Below, piece by piece: positions 23,301-31,630 of a stretch of 64,000 bases of DNA. Below the pieces are notes generated by a model. The model was not told the DNA's origin. It ran no database searches and saw nothing but the letters and a program-made list of their open reading frames with translations. This DNA comes from Aptenodytes patagonicus (taxonomy: Eukaryota; Chordata; Aves; Sphenisciformes; Spheniscidae). Both the position numbers and the translations under genes were made by a program. Location of the stretch: the NCBI RefSeq assembly GCF_965638725.1, contig NC_134950.1:79534657-79598656 (forward strand), in the 5' to 3' direction. Within the stretch, counting starts at the first letter, position 1. Each line of letters starts with the position of its first letter.

Positions 23301-26300
23301 AACTCCCTCACCGGCACACGCAGAAGGGAGCGGGGGGGCCAATAATGCAGAAGAATGGACAGTTGCAAAGGCAAGGACCAGCAGGAGGAGGAGACTTCCC
23401 CCGAAGCCTGAGGTGCCCTTGCAGAACCGCTTCACCGCTCTGCAGGTTGAAGAGGAAAGTCCTGTCACACCAGAAGCGCTGGAGCCGAGTAATGCAGCCC
23501 GATCTGCCCCCCGTGTAACAACCAGCGCAACTGAGAAAAGGCGACAGGTGATAGTAGTGGGCGACTCTCTTCTGAGAGGCACGGAGGCGCCCATTTGCCG
23601 ACCGGACGCACTCTCTAGAGAGGTGTGCTGCTTACCGGGGGCTCGCATCAGGGATGTCACCAAGAGGCTGCCAAGCCTCATACAATCCACTGACTATTAT
23701 CTGCTGCTGCTGTTTCACGTGGGCAGCAGTGACACAGCCAGGAGCAGTCTGAGGACTATCAAGGAGGACTACAGAGCCCTGGGAGTGGCGGTAAGGACTC
23801 TGGAGTACAGGCAGTTTTTTCATCAATCCTGCTGGTCAAAGGGAAGGGGTTTGAAAGCACCAGTCGAATCTGGCAAGTCAACAAATGGTTACGGGACTGG
23901 TGCCACAGCCAGAGGTTCGGCTGCTTAGACCATGGGACTGGCTTTGAGAAACCTGATCTACTGGGGGCTGACGGGGTCCATCTGTCAGAGAAGGGGAAGA
24001 GCATCTCCGGTCATAGACTTGCCAAGCTGGTGAAGAGGGCTTTAAACTAGAGATGCCGGGGGAGGGGAACCTCAATCCATCCCACTCCTACCGGTTTGAT
24101 GCCAGGGCCAGCAATAGGTGCCCAGAGCCTGGAGAAAGATCACAGGTCAGCAGGAGAGCGCCTGAAGAGCAGCGCAAAGGAACTCCAGCCAGTAAGACAG
24201 CTTCATCAGGGGCCCAACTTAAATGCCTCTATGCATACACACATAGCATGGGGAATAAACAAGAGGAGTTGGAGACGTGCAGGGCTACGACCTAATTGGC
24301 ATCATGGAGATGTGGTGGGATGGCTCCTATGATTGGAATGTTGGGATGGAGGGATACAGGCTCTTTAGGAAGGACAGGCAGGGGAGATGAGGGGGGGTGT
24401 CGCCCTCTATGTCAATGACCAGCTGGAGTGCATGGAGCTCTGCCTGGGGATGGATGGGGAGCCGACCAAGAGCTTATGGGTCAGGATTAAAGGGAGGGCA
24501 GGGACAGGTGACATTACAGTGGGGGTCTGCTACAGGCCACCTGACCAGGAGGACCAAGCGGATGAGACCCTCTATAGACAGTTAGGAGCAGCCTCACGCT
24601 CACAAGCCCTGGTCCTCATGGGGGACTTCAACCATCCCGATATCTGTTGGAGGGACAACACAGCAGGGCATAAGCAATCCAAGAGGTGCCTGGAATGCGT
24701 TGATAACTTCCTTCTCCAAGTGGTAGAGGAGCCAACGAGGAGAGGTGTTATGCTGGACCTTGTTCTCACCAACAAGGAGGGGCTGGTGGGGAATGTGAAG
24801 GTCAAGGGCAGCCTGGGCTGCAGCGACCACAAAATGGTGGAGTTGAAGATCCTTAGGGCACCGAGGAGGGCGCACAGCAAGCTCACTACCCTGGACTTCA
24901 GGAGAGCACACTTTGGCCTCTTCAGGGATCTGCTTGGTAGAGTACCATGGGACAAAGTCCTGGAGGGAAGAGGGCCCCAAGAAAGCTGGGTAATATTCTA
25001 GGATCACCTCCTCCAACCTCAGGAGCGATGCATCCCAACAAAGAGGAAGCAAAAACGCCAGGAGGCCTGCATGGATGAACAAGGAGCTCCTGTACAAACT
25101 CCAACACAAAAAGGAAGCCTACAGAGGGTGGAAGCAAGGACAGGTAGCCTGGGAGGAATACAGAGAAATTGTCCGAGCAGCCAGGGATCAGGTTAGGAAA
25201 GCTAAAGCCCTGATAGAATTAAATCTGGCCAGGGACATCAAGGGCAACAAGAAAAGATTCTATAGGTACATTGGGGATAAAAGGAAGACAAGGGAAAATG
25301 TGGGCCCTCTCTGGAAGGAAACGGGAGACCTGGTTATGCGGGATATGGAGAAGGTGGAGGTACTCAATGACTTTTTTGCCTCAGTCTTCACCAGCAAGTG
25401 CTCAAGCCTCAGCGCCCAAGCCGCAGAAGGCAAAGGCAGGGACTGGGAGAATGAAGAGCCACCCACTGTAGGAGAAGATCAGGTTTGAGACCATCTAAGG
25501 CACCTGAAGGTGCACAAGTCCATGGGACCTGATGACGTCCATCCGCAGGTCCTGAGGGAACTGGCAGATGAAGTTGCTAAGCCACTGTCCATCGTACTTC
25601 AGAAGTCGTGGCAGTCCGGTGAAGTCCCCACTGACTGGAAAAGGGGAAACATAACCCCCATTTTTAAAAGGGGGGAAAAAAGGAAGACCTGGGGAACTAC
25701 AGGTCAGTCAGTCTCACGCCTGTGCCTGGGAAGATCATGGAACAGATCCTCCTGGAAGTTATGCAAAGGCACATGGAGGACAGGGAGGTGATTCGAGACA
25801 GCCAGCATGGCTTCACCAAGGGCAAGTCCTGCCTGACCAACCTAGTGGCCTTCTATGATGGAGTGACTACATCAGTGGACACGGGAAGGGCTACAGATGT
25901 CATCTGTCTGGACCTCTGTAAGGCCTTTGACACAGTCCCCCACAACATCCTTCTCTCTAAACTGGAGAGGTATGGATTTGATGGGTGGACTGTCCGGTGG
26001 GTGAGGAATTGGTTTGATGGTTGTATCCAGAGGGTAGTGGTCAACAGCTCAATGTCCAGATGGAGATCGGTGACAAGTGGTGTCCCGCAGGGGTCCGTAT
26101 TGGGACCGGTACTGTTTAATATCTTCATCAATGACATTGGCAGTGGGATCGAGTGCACCCTCAGCAAGTTTGCAGATGACACCAAGCTGAGTGGTGCGGT
26201 TGACATGCCAGAGGGACGGGATGCCATCCAGAGGGACCTGGACAAGCTCGAGAAGTGGGCCCGTGTGAACCTCATGAGGTTCAACAAGGCCAAGTGCAGG

Positions 26301-29300
26301 GTCCTGCACCTGGGTCGGGGCAACCCCTGGTATCAATACAGGCTGGGGGATGAAGGGATTGAGAGCAGCCCTGCCGAGAAGGACTTGGGGGTGCTGGTGG
26401 ATGAAAAGCTGGACATGAGCCAGCAATGTGTGCTTGCAGCCCAGAAGGCCAACCGTATCCTGGGCTGCATCCAAAGAAGCGTGGCCAGCAGGTCGAGGGA
26501 GGTGATTCTGCCCCTCTACTCTGCTGTGGTGAGACCCCCCCTGGAGTACTGCGTCCAGCTCTGGAGCCCTCGGCATAAGAAAGACACGAACCTGTTGGAG
26601 CGGGTCCAGAGGAGGGCCACAAAAATGATCAGGGGGGTGGAACACCTCTCTTGTGAAGAAAGGCTGAGAGAGTTGGAGAAGAGAAGGCTTCGGGGAGACC
26701 TTCTTGCAGCCTTTCAATACTTAAAGGGGGCTTATAAGAAAGATGGAGACAAACTTTTTAGCAGGGCCTGTTGTGACAGGGCAAGGGGGAATGGCTTTAA
26801 ACTAAAGGGGGGTAGATTCAGACTAGATATAAGGAAGAAATTTTTTATGCTGAGGGTGGTGAAGCACTGGCACAGGTTGCCCAGAGAGGTGGTGGATGCC
26901 CCATCCCTGGAAACCTTCAAGGTCAGGTTGGAGGGGGCTCTGAGCAACCTGGTCTAGTTGAAGATGTCCCTGCTTATTGCAGGGGGGTTGGACTAGATGA
27001 CCTTTAGAGGTCCCTTCCAACCCAAACTATTCTATGATTCTATGAACTCTTTATTTTAATTAGGTTTTCAGTTATCCCTTTATGAAAAGTGCTCTGTGAG
27101 TCTCTGAAAGTATCGCAACTACTTAAATAAGCTCCTGGTGCGCCTTCTCAGAGCTAAAGTCGACATTAATATCATTATGAAAGCCTTTACTGGGTTTTAT
27201 CTGTTGCTTTTAATCTTTTGTGGAATGCTGTGATCTTGTTCAGGTATCAGTTTGATATCTTTTCGTGATTTGGTGCTGGACACATCAAAACATTGGCCAT
27301 CCAAATGATCTGTATTCCTTACCACGGCAGTAGTGATGTGCGTGGTTTAGAGATTAGTCAAAATGCAGTTGTGCATGATTGAGCTATGGCCAGCGCTCTA
27401 TTTACATACTGTATTTACCATATTTATCATATTTACAGAATGCAGCAGCTCATAGTCTCCTAACCAGAGTTAAAATGACTGCATATTTAAGTAGCAATCT
27501 GAAAATAAACTGTAGTCAGAGCTGGTAACGGTGCCTGTTAAAATGGTTGTTTGACACTTTCTTTTATAATTGCGTGCAAAATGCCATTTTTAGTTAAACT
27601 TGGGAAGAGTTTTGTGGGAATGGCAAAAAGCTAAAAGTCATTAAGACAGCGGATACCACTCAAGTGTAGACTCAAAAGCGTCTGAACTGTGTTGACTGAA
27701 ATTCCACCCTTCTTTCTTTTTACCTCAGGTTTACTTGAGGCACCAAAAAGGGAAACTCAGTCCATGAGGTTAAATTTTATCCAAATTATAAACACCTGGC
27801 AGGATATCGGTTAATAAGAGACAGTGCTAACCGTGCCACCCATAGGTTCTGTATAAACGTAGAAATACATGGACTACAGTCGGGTAGAATTAGCTGGTCT
27901 TTGATGATGCCGTTTACATACAACCTGCATATGGTACCAGAATGCGTTTTAGAAGTGGATTTAATGATCTGTTACATTAATAACAAAGAAGTATGAGAAT
28001 AAACTCATAGAACGATGCTCATTTCATCTGCTGTGGCTCCAGTAACATTTTAGACGATGTGATGATATTCACTGCGTTATTGCAACACCAAAGAGTTCTT
28101 ACTTTCCTTGTTTGAAAGCAGTAAGTAGCTGACTCTGAATATGAGCGATAGCTGTTCTCAATGCAAAGATCCTATTTCTAGGTACAGTTTAGTATTAATA
28201 CTTTGATAAAGCTCGGGAAGACATGGATCATACTATGCTAGATGCTATGCACACAATTCAGAAAGGTATCAAAGCCTTAAATGATAAAAAATCCTATGTA
28301 TAAGACAAGAGATGGCAAATGGACCTAATCCAGAAATTAAGTAGTAGAGTAGGTTTATATTTACTTTCAAAAGTATTTAATTGGTAAGATTTTGAGGACA
28401 ACATTTCCTGTGCTGATTTAATCTTCTGTTGCACTTTGCTTTATCTTTTCCTATGTTTCCCTAAGTATGCTTCCAACAAAAGCTTGGATTAGGAAGAAAA
28501 TACAAAACATGTTTTGTAACAACAAAAATACTCCTGCAGGATATGTAAGATAATTAGTCAATGAGAATGTGTTACGTTTCCAGCACCCAACTGGAATAGC
28601 AATTCTTGAGAGAAGAGCAATATTGGAACTAGCGATCATGAGATTTTAAAAATATGTTACCTTTTGTCAAAACTAAAAAGGAACATTTTCTAAGAAAATT
28701 TATTAGCAGGGTTAAATCAAGTACCATTCAGATCATCCTTATTTGGGAAATATTAATTGCCAGATTAGTTTGGGGATGAGGAACATGTCTTGCTGTTTAG
28801 TTTATCAAAGGGTATTTAAAGAGGAAATACGTTGCTAATCTGTAAATGGCGACTAGGGAGAAAGGCTTGGAAAAGCATTGAAAGGTAAAATAGCTATTTT
28901 TGTGAAAACCAAATGTGTATAAATTGGCTGTGAATAAATGGAGGTGGGAATTAAAGGCTGTTCCTAATCTTTAGTTAACACGGGTTCTGAAAGAGAAGTC
29001 AAACTGCACAGAAAAATGACTTATTAAAACAGGAGCAGGAAACATTTTTTATCTCATGTGTCCATAGTTTTGTTAAAATAAGATCGACGCTGAACACAAA
29101 AGCGTATCTATGCAATATTGTGACAGCTTTCTCGAATTAAATGATTTGTCCAAACTACAGAGTAATCTTACTCATTTTAGTGTGTAAAAATAACTTTGAT
29201 ACTCCAAGGACAGAGTTTGTTTTCTTTTTTCCCCTTTTTTTTCCTTTTTTTCCCCTCCATATACCTAATTATTTTCTCAGTATTATTTGTTGCATGCGAT

Positions 29301-30954
29301 TACAAATGACAATTTTTTGGTTAAAATCCCAAACTGACAGTAAAATACGGGAGGCAAACGATGCAACCAGATGCATCATTTTGAGCAAAAGGATGGAAAA
29401 AATGAGAACATACTAACCTGGCTCTTAATAATTGTAATGCTGTAATATGGTATCTGCTCATGAAATACCATTTATTCTAAAAAAGGCTTTCAGTGCAGTC
29501 TATCAAGCAGTTATAAAAATTGTTAGCCTTGTGACTTTAATAAACTTCTATTTTGTGACAAATCCAATAGGCGTAAATACTTTAAAGGGTATTATTGCTG
29601 TAGAGTGGAATAAATCTGCAGCTATATTTCTTTCTTGTGTCTCTGTTAGTTGGTAATTGACATGGACCAATGTGCAAAATAAGGTAAGCTATTAATAACT
29701 CAGTAAATGTCTTATGTTGCCAAGCAGGGATTTGAAATTATATACTGCTGTGCATTTAGAGGTAATATATAATTGCAAAGTAATAAAGATGTGGTATGTT
29801 TAAATGTGTGTATTTTTATTTATTATCAAACTTGTCACGAAGGGGTAATAAATTAGAATTTTTTTATGTATGTTGGAAGCAGGTTGGTTTTAAGGTGCTC
29901 CTGCCTTTAAGAAATGCCAAGGCTATTCGTCTCTCACGGGTCAGATTAGAAGAATGGAGTGTGGTTCGTGGGATGGATGGAATTTTTAGTGGCATTGGTA
30001 GCGGGGTGGGGGGGGTGAGATACGGCTAGCCCTGAGACGTAGCACACAGAAACGCTCCGCTCTTATGATGGTTCTCCAGAGTCGTCAACTCTGTGATATT
30101 CACACCTCGGACTACGTTACGAGCGTGGCATCAAAATTGGTTTGAAACCTCTTTCCGTCTCCCCAGCCCCGAGCTGGTACCTCGGCACCGGCTGCAGCAG
30201 CCTGCCTCCTTCTCCACCCACAGCCGCTGGCCCTGGGGGACCAGAGGGGGCTGGGAGGGGGCTGGGGAGCCCCTTCCTCTCCTGCGGCTGAAAAGGGCCG
30301 TGGGGGACGCTCACAAAACCCGCCTGTCCCCAGAGGCCGGCGGAAAGCGGCGCCCCGCCGTGCCGAGGCGCCGTTTCTGTGGCGCATTCGTGTGCTCCTC
30401 ACGGTCTCTGTCTGCTTAGGGCTGCACCCCTGACCATACGGGGCGGGCATGAGGGTCTGCGCACCAAATGCTTTATGGTAGCGGTCCCTTCGTTTGTTTG
30501 CAGGGGTCCCCGCGCAGCAGAGAGGGAGGCGAGCCATGTGGCACGGTCGCAGCAGCAGCCGCTGGTTGCTGCGTGCAGGGCAGTGTGCCAGCACAGGGGC
30601 TCACTGGGAAGAAATAGCCCGGAAGATGTCTTTTTTTTTTTTTAACTGCATATCATTTTTTATCATCTCTAATAATGTATTTGTCTGCCCCAGTTTGGGA
30701 ACTCTGCTTTCTGAGACCCGTAAGTGAATGCCTCTTGGCCTGACGTGTTGAAAGGTTAAGCTGTGGTTTCCAGCTGCGTGTTCACGTGTTTAATGAAGGT
30801 TTTCTTTTTTTGTTTGGTGCAGGGCCGTATCTGCAGAAAAGCTGGCAAATCAAAAAAGTCATTCAGTCGAAAGGAAGCTGAAGCAACATTTAAGAGTTTG
30901 GTGAAGACCCATGAAAAATATGGGTGGGTGACCCCGCCCGTCTCTGATGGCTGA
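10503..30954 (+). CDS. UBE2QL1: UBE2QL1, ubiquitin-conjugating enzyme E2 Q-like 1 (two coding exons)
   Basis: The coding parts are join(10503-11336, 30823-30954), giving 321 residues. The last 161 residues, from Met161 (ATG at 10983), match the UBE2QL1 protein I know, which is 161 residues long in human. It is an E2 enzyme that accepts ubiquitin from E1 as a thioester and passes it to a substrate with an E3. The E2 core includes [15 protein letters not shown] and the active-site block [16 protein letters not shown], whose Cys is residue 248 (88 in the short form; codon 11244-11246). As in other UBE2Q proteins, the HPN tripeptide of canonical E2s is absent. The splice pair is CAG|GTAGGG and TTTGGTGCAG|GGC, phase 0. 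The ATG at 10503 is the first in-frame Met after the in-frame TAA at 10443-10445 and has A at -3 and G at +4. The gene identity is firm; use of the upstream start is less so. Confidence 0.95.
10983..11336 (+). other. UBE2QL1: E2 (UBC-like) core of UBE2QL1, alternative internal start
   Basis: Met161 ([14 protein letters not shown]) is where the familiar short protein starts. Its ATG has C at -3 and A at +4, a weak context compared with the ATG at 10503. Both starts share this region, which carries the whole catalytic half encoded by exon 1, including the active-site Cys at 11244-11246. Confidence 0.8.
11337..13329 (+). other. UBE2QL1 intron, 5' part
   Basis: Intronic. The first 150 bp or so is the tail of the CpG island; after about 12150 it turns AT-rich. 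There is a G homopolymer near 12408. I see no exon, repeat family or RNA gene. Confidence 0.6.
13330..14160. promoter_or_regulatory. CpG-rich intronic block, candidate regulatory element
   Basis: Roughly 800 bp inside AT-rich intron keeps many CpGs (for example the runs near 13375-13490, 13550-13650, 13840-13910 and 13940-14000) without carrying a repeat. It includes a YY1-like AAATGGCGGC at 13812-13821. Retained CpG in a non-coding interval suggests an unmethylated regulatory region such as an enhancer or secondary promoter. No coding function is visible on either strand. Confidence 0.4.
14161..15795 (+). other. UBE2QL1 intron, no feature recognised
   Basis: Mixed-composition intron with homopolymer tracts (A-run near 14691, T-run near 15724). 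Around 15050-15300 there are scattered CpGs, but not enough to call an island. No exon or repeat is recognised. Confidence 0.5.
15797..15866 (-). repeat. CR1 3'-end stub
   Basis: The plus strand reads a doubled ATAGAATC, then AAGGTTGGAAAGGACCTCT and ATCGAGTCCAACTG. This is the reverse complement of the CR1 tail. About 70 bp survive and match the consensus better than the stub near 3.9 kb, so it may be younger. Confidence 0.88.
15867..19266 (+). other. UBE2QL1 intron, no feature recognised
   Basis: AT-rich intron without recognisable exons. A small imperfect duplication of CAAATTTTCTAT lies at about 19149-19187. Open frames on both strands are short and show no family motif. Confidence 0.5.
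19268..19410 (+). repeat. Ancient MIR-like (CORE-SINE) fragment
   Basis: About 140 bp align by eye, in order, with the MIR consensus: an AGTTAGAGCACT start, a TTTTGCCACTGACTT core, GGGCAAGTCATATAACTTC, and the CACCTGTGAACTACAGATAAT end. MIR copies are rare and heavily diverged in birds. The assignment rests on block order and recall of the consensus, so confidence is moderate. Confidence 0.55.
19411..21717 (+). other. UBE2QL1 intron, no feature recognised
   Basis: No exon or clear repeat. A 166-codon open frame on the minus strand (19702-20202) lacks any domain I recognise. A 10-bp unit around 21189-21209 (GTCACTAGA) is duplicated once. Confidence 0.5.
21718..21785 (+). repeat. Degenerate CR1 3'-end stub
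   Basis: The blocks GTTGGACTTAGAGACCTCC, AGGTCCCTTCCAGCC and GTGATTGTATGATCC reproduce the CR1 tail in sense orientation with several substitutions. It is a short old fragment, oriented like UBE2QL1. Confidence 0.7.
21786..22779 (+). other. UBE2QL1 intron upstream of the full-length CR1
   Basis: No exon recognised. The exact left border of the CR1 insertion is not obvious; GC content rises from about 22785, just ahead of its 5' UTR. Confidence 0.5.
22963..24050 (+). pseudogene. CR1 ORF1 (nucleic-acid-binding / esterase-like protein), frameshifted
   Basis: The frame from ATG 22963 runs 321 codons to 23928. The N-terminal third has a Cys cluster (CRKCPD, CKRCAQ) like the zinc-knuckle-type region of CR1 ORF1, followed by a heptad-like segment ([18 protein letters not shown], about residues 66-83) able to form a coiled coil. 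From about residue 188 an SGNH-hydrolase-like domain begins with [11 protein letters not shown] (catalytic Ser). Its Asn block, expected as GTND, reads GSSD. After a frameshift near 23800-23830 the homologous frame continues to the terminal motif [11 protein letters not shown] (Asp/His pair) and stops at TAG 24048-24050. Product: a non-functional relic of a retrotransposon RNA-chaperone/esterase protein. Confidence 0.85.
24053..26957 (+). pseudogene. CR1 ORF2 (AP endonuclease plus reverse transcriptase), disrupted
   Basis: Homology starts at ATG 24053, two bases after the ORF1 stop. The endonuclease domain includes [12 protein letters not shown] and [10 protein letters not shown], whose Asp-Asn and Asp-His pairs are catalytic in this family. 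The reverse transcriptase has a [12 protein letters not shown] block, motif A ([13 protein letters not shown]), motif B ([10 protein letters not shown]) and motif C (FADDTK) with both Asp present. Damage: frameshift(s) between about 24270 and 24390; TAG at 24999-25001; a frameshift near 25050; TGA at 25486-25488 where CR1 normally has Arg; and a frameshift near 25675 in an A/G-run. The frame is then open from 25722 to the native stop at 26955-26957. Near 26675 five codons are missing relative to the CR1 copy at 42.6-43.3 kb. Confidence 0.9.
27046..30029 (+). other. UBE2QL1 intron, AT-rich and repeat-poor
   Basis: About 3 kb of AT-rich intron in which I recognise no transposon and no exon. Repeat-poor intronic intervals can hold conserved non-coding elements, but this cannot be judged without alignment. 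Confidence 0.5.
30030..30620. promoter_or_regulatory. CpG-rich block just upstream of UBE2QL1 exon 2
   Basis: GC content and CpG density rise sharply, especially at 30270-30400, and fall to a T-rich tract at about 30630. It ends about 200 bp before the exon 2 acceptor. It is not a recognised repeat. It may be a regulatory block or a promoter for a transcript starting within the gene. A 160-codon minus-strand frame (30112-30594) looks like a by-product of the GC richness. Confidence 0.35.
30823..30954 (+). CDS. UBE2QL1: UBE2QL1 coding exon 2 (last coding exon)
   Basis: 132 nt encode the last 43 residues, starting [14 protein letters not shown] and ending with the conserved tail [12 protein letters not shown], then TGA at 30952-30954. 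The acceptor is a T-rich tract with TTTGGTGCAG at 30813-30822. It joins exon 1 in phase 0 to give KGQ|GRIC, the sequence expected for UBE2QL1. The segment completes the C-terminal helices of the E2 fold. Confidence 0.96.
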   Translation, partial: GRICRKAGKSKKSFSRKEAEATFKSLVKTHEKYGWVTPPVSDG

Positions 30955-31630
30955 TGTTAGCAACCTGCACTTGACAAAAATGCTGAACAAAAGTACTGTG
31001 ACATCTCCTCAGTGCTGTACACCACCCATCCTTTTCTACTTCAGCTTCAGTTACATACCATGAATGTCAAGGAGACATCTAAGTTATTTATGAACAGATG
31101 TGTTTACAGAGGGAGAGAAAAAAAAAGTACCGTGTAGGATTATATTTCAAGACTGGAGAATGGTCATCATTGAAGTCGCTTGAGCGGATGCTGAGATTGC
31201 GTCATTTGCCCCCATACAGCCCCCATTGTCTTCGGCTTCTTTCCATGACAGCAGCACCAAACAGCAGTACTGGAAAGTCTATCCATTACTGCTCAGTTCA
31301 TTTAAATGTAAATGAAACAGTTAATATTTAATAGGGAAGCAGTGCATTGCAGGTACATGTTTGCTGTGCTGTTTATCTTTGTCTCCTAGCAGGTCAACAT
31401 AACTTGAAGATTTGTCTTTATGTGGAACTGTGGTCTGCTGTGACTAAATTTAGATCTCATTTGTGCTCTATATATGACCTTTAATTCATAAATGAAACCA
31501 GAATTAAAATGCTGAAAGGTCCTAGTGTTGAAAAATTATTAAGTGGAATCACCCAACCGGTTACAGTGTGCTATCTATGCTGATATTGTGATGTGCTGTT
31601 CAGAAATAAACCAGTGCAGTTAGCTGAAGG
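30955..31630 (+). other. UBE2QL1: UBE2QL1 3' UTR (inferred extent)
   Basis: Sequence after the stop codon contains no other gene. The first canonical AATAAA is at 31605-31610, followed at 31627-31645 by a G/T-rich stretch suitable as a downstream cleavage element. This predicts a 3' UTR of roughly 670 nt. A second AATAAA at 32129-32134 could give a longer form of about 1.2 kb. Confidence 0.5.
31605..31610 (+). terminator. Candidate poly(A) signal of UBE2QL1
   Basis: Canonical AATAAA hexamer, 651 nt after the stop codon, with a GGTTAGGTGGTGTTTTTT-type G/T-rich element about 20 nt downstream. It is the first canonical hexamer after the CDS. Confidence 0.5.

Larger units (their letters stand above)
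22785..27045 (+). mobile_element. Nearly full-length CR1 LINE retrotransposon
   Basis: About 4.25 kb in sense orientation inside the UBE2QL1 intron. In order: a short GC-rich 5' UTR, ORF1 (from 22963), ORF2 with endonuclease and reverse transcriptase (24053-26957), and a short 3' UTR ending in the CR1 hallmark of repeated ATTCTATG (27029-27045) with no poly-A tail. Most genomic CR1 copies keep only a few hundred 3' bases, so one reaching ORF1 is uncommon. ORF1 has one frameshift and ORF2 several frameshifts and stops, so it cannot move by itself. The reverse-transcriptase half is still open for 411 codons, which suggests moderate age. The 5' border is approximate. Confidence 0.93.

Noticed and set aside
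26049-26717. 222-codon minus-strand frame
   Set aside because: Antisense shadow of the CR1 reverse transcriptase frame.
30112-30594. 160-codon minus-strand frame
   Set aside because: Lies in a CpG-rich block where stops are rare; composition is Arg/Gly/Pro-rich without a motif.
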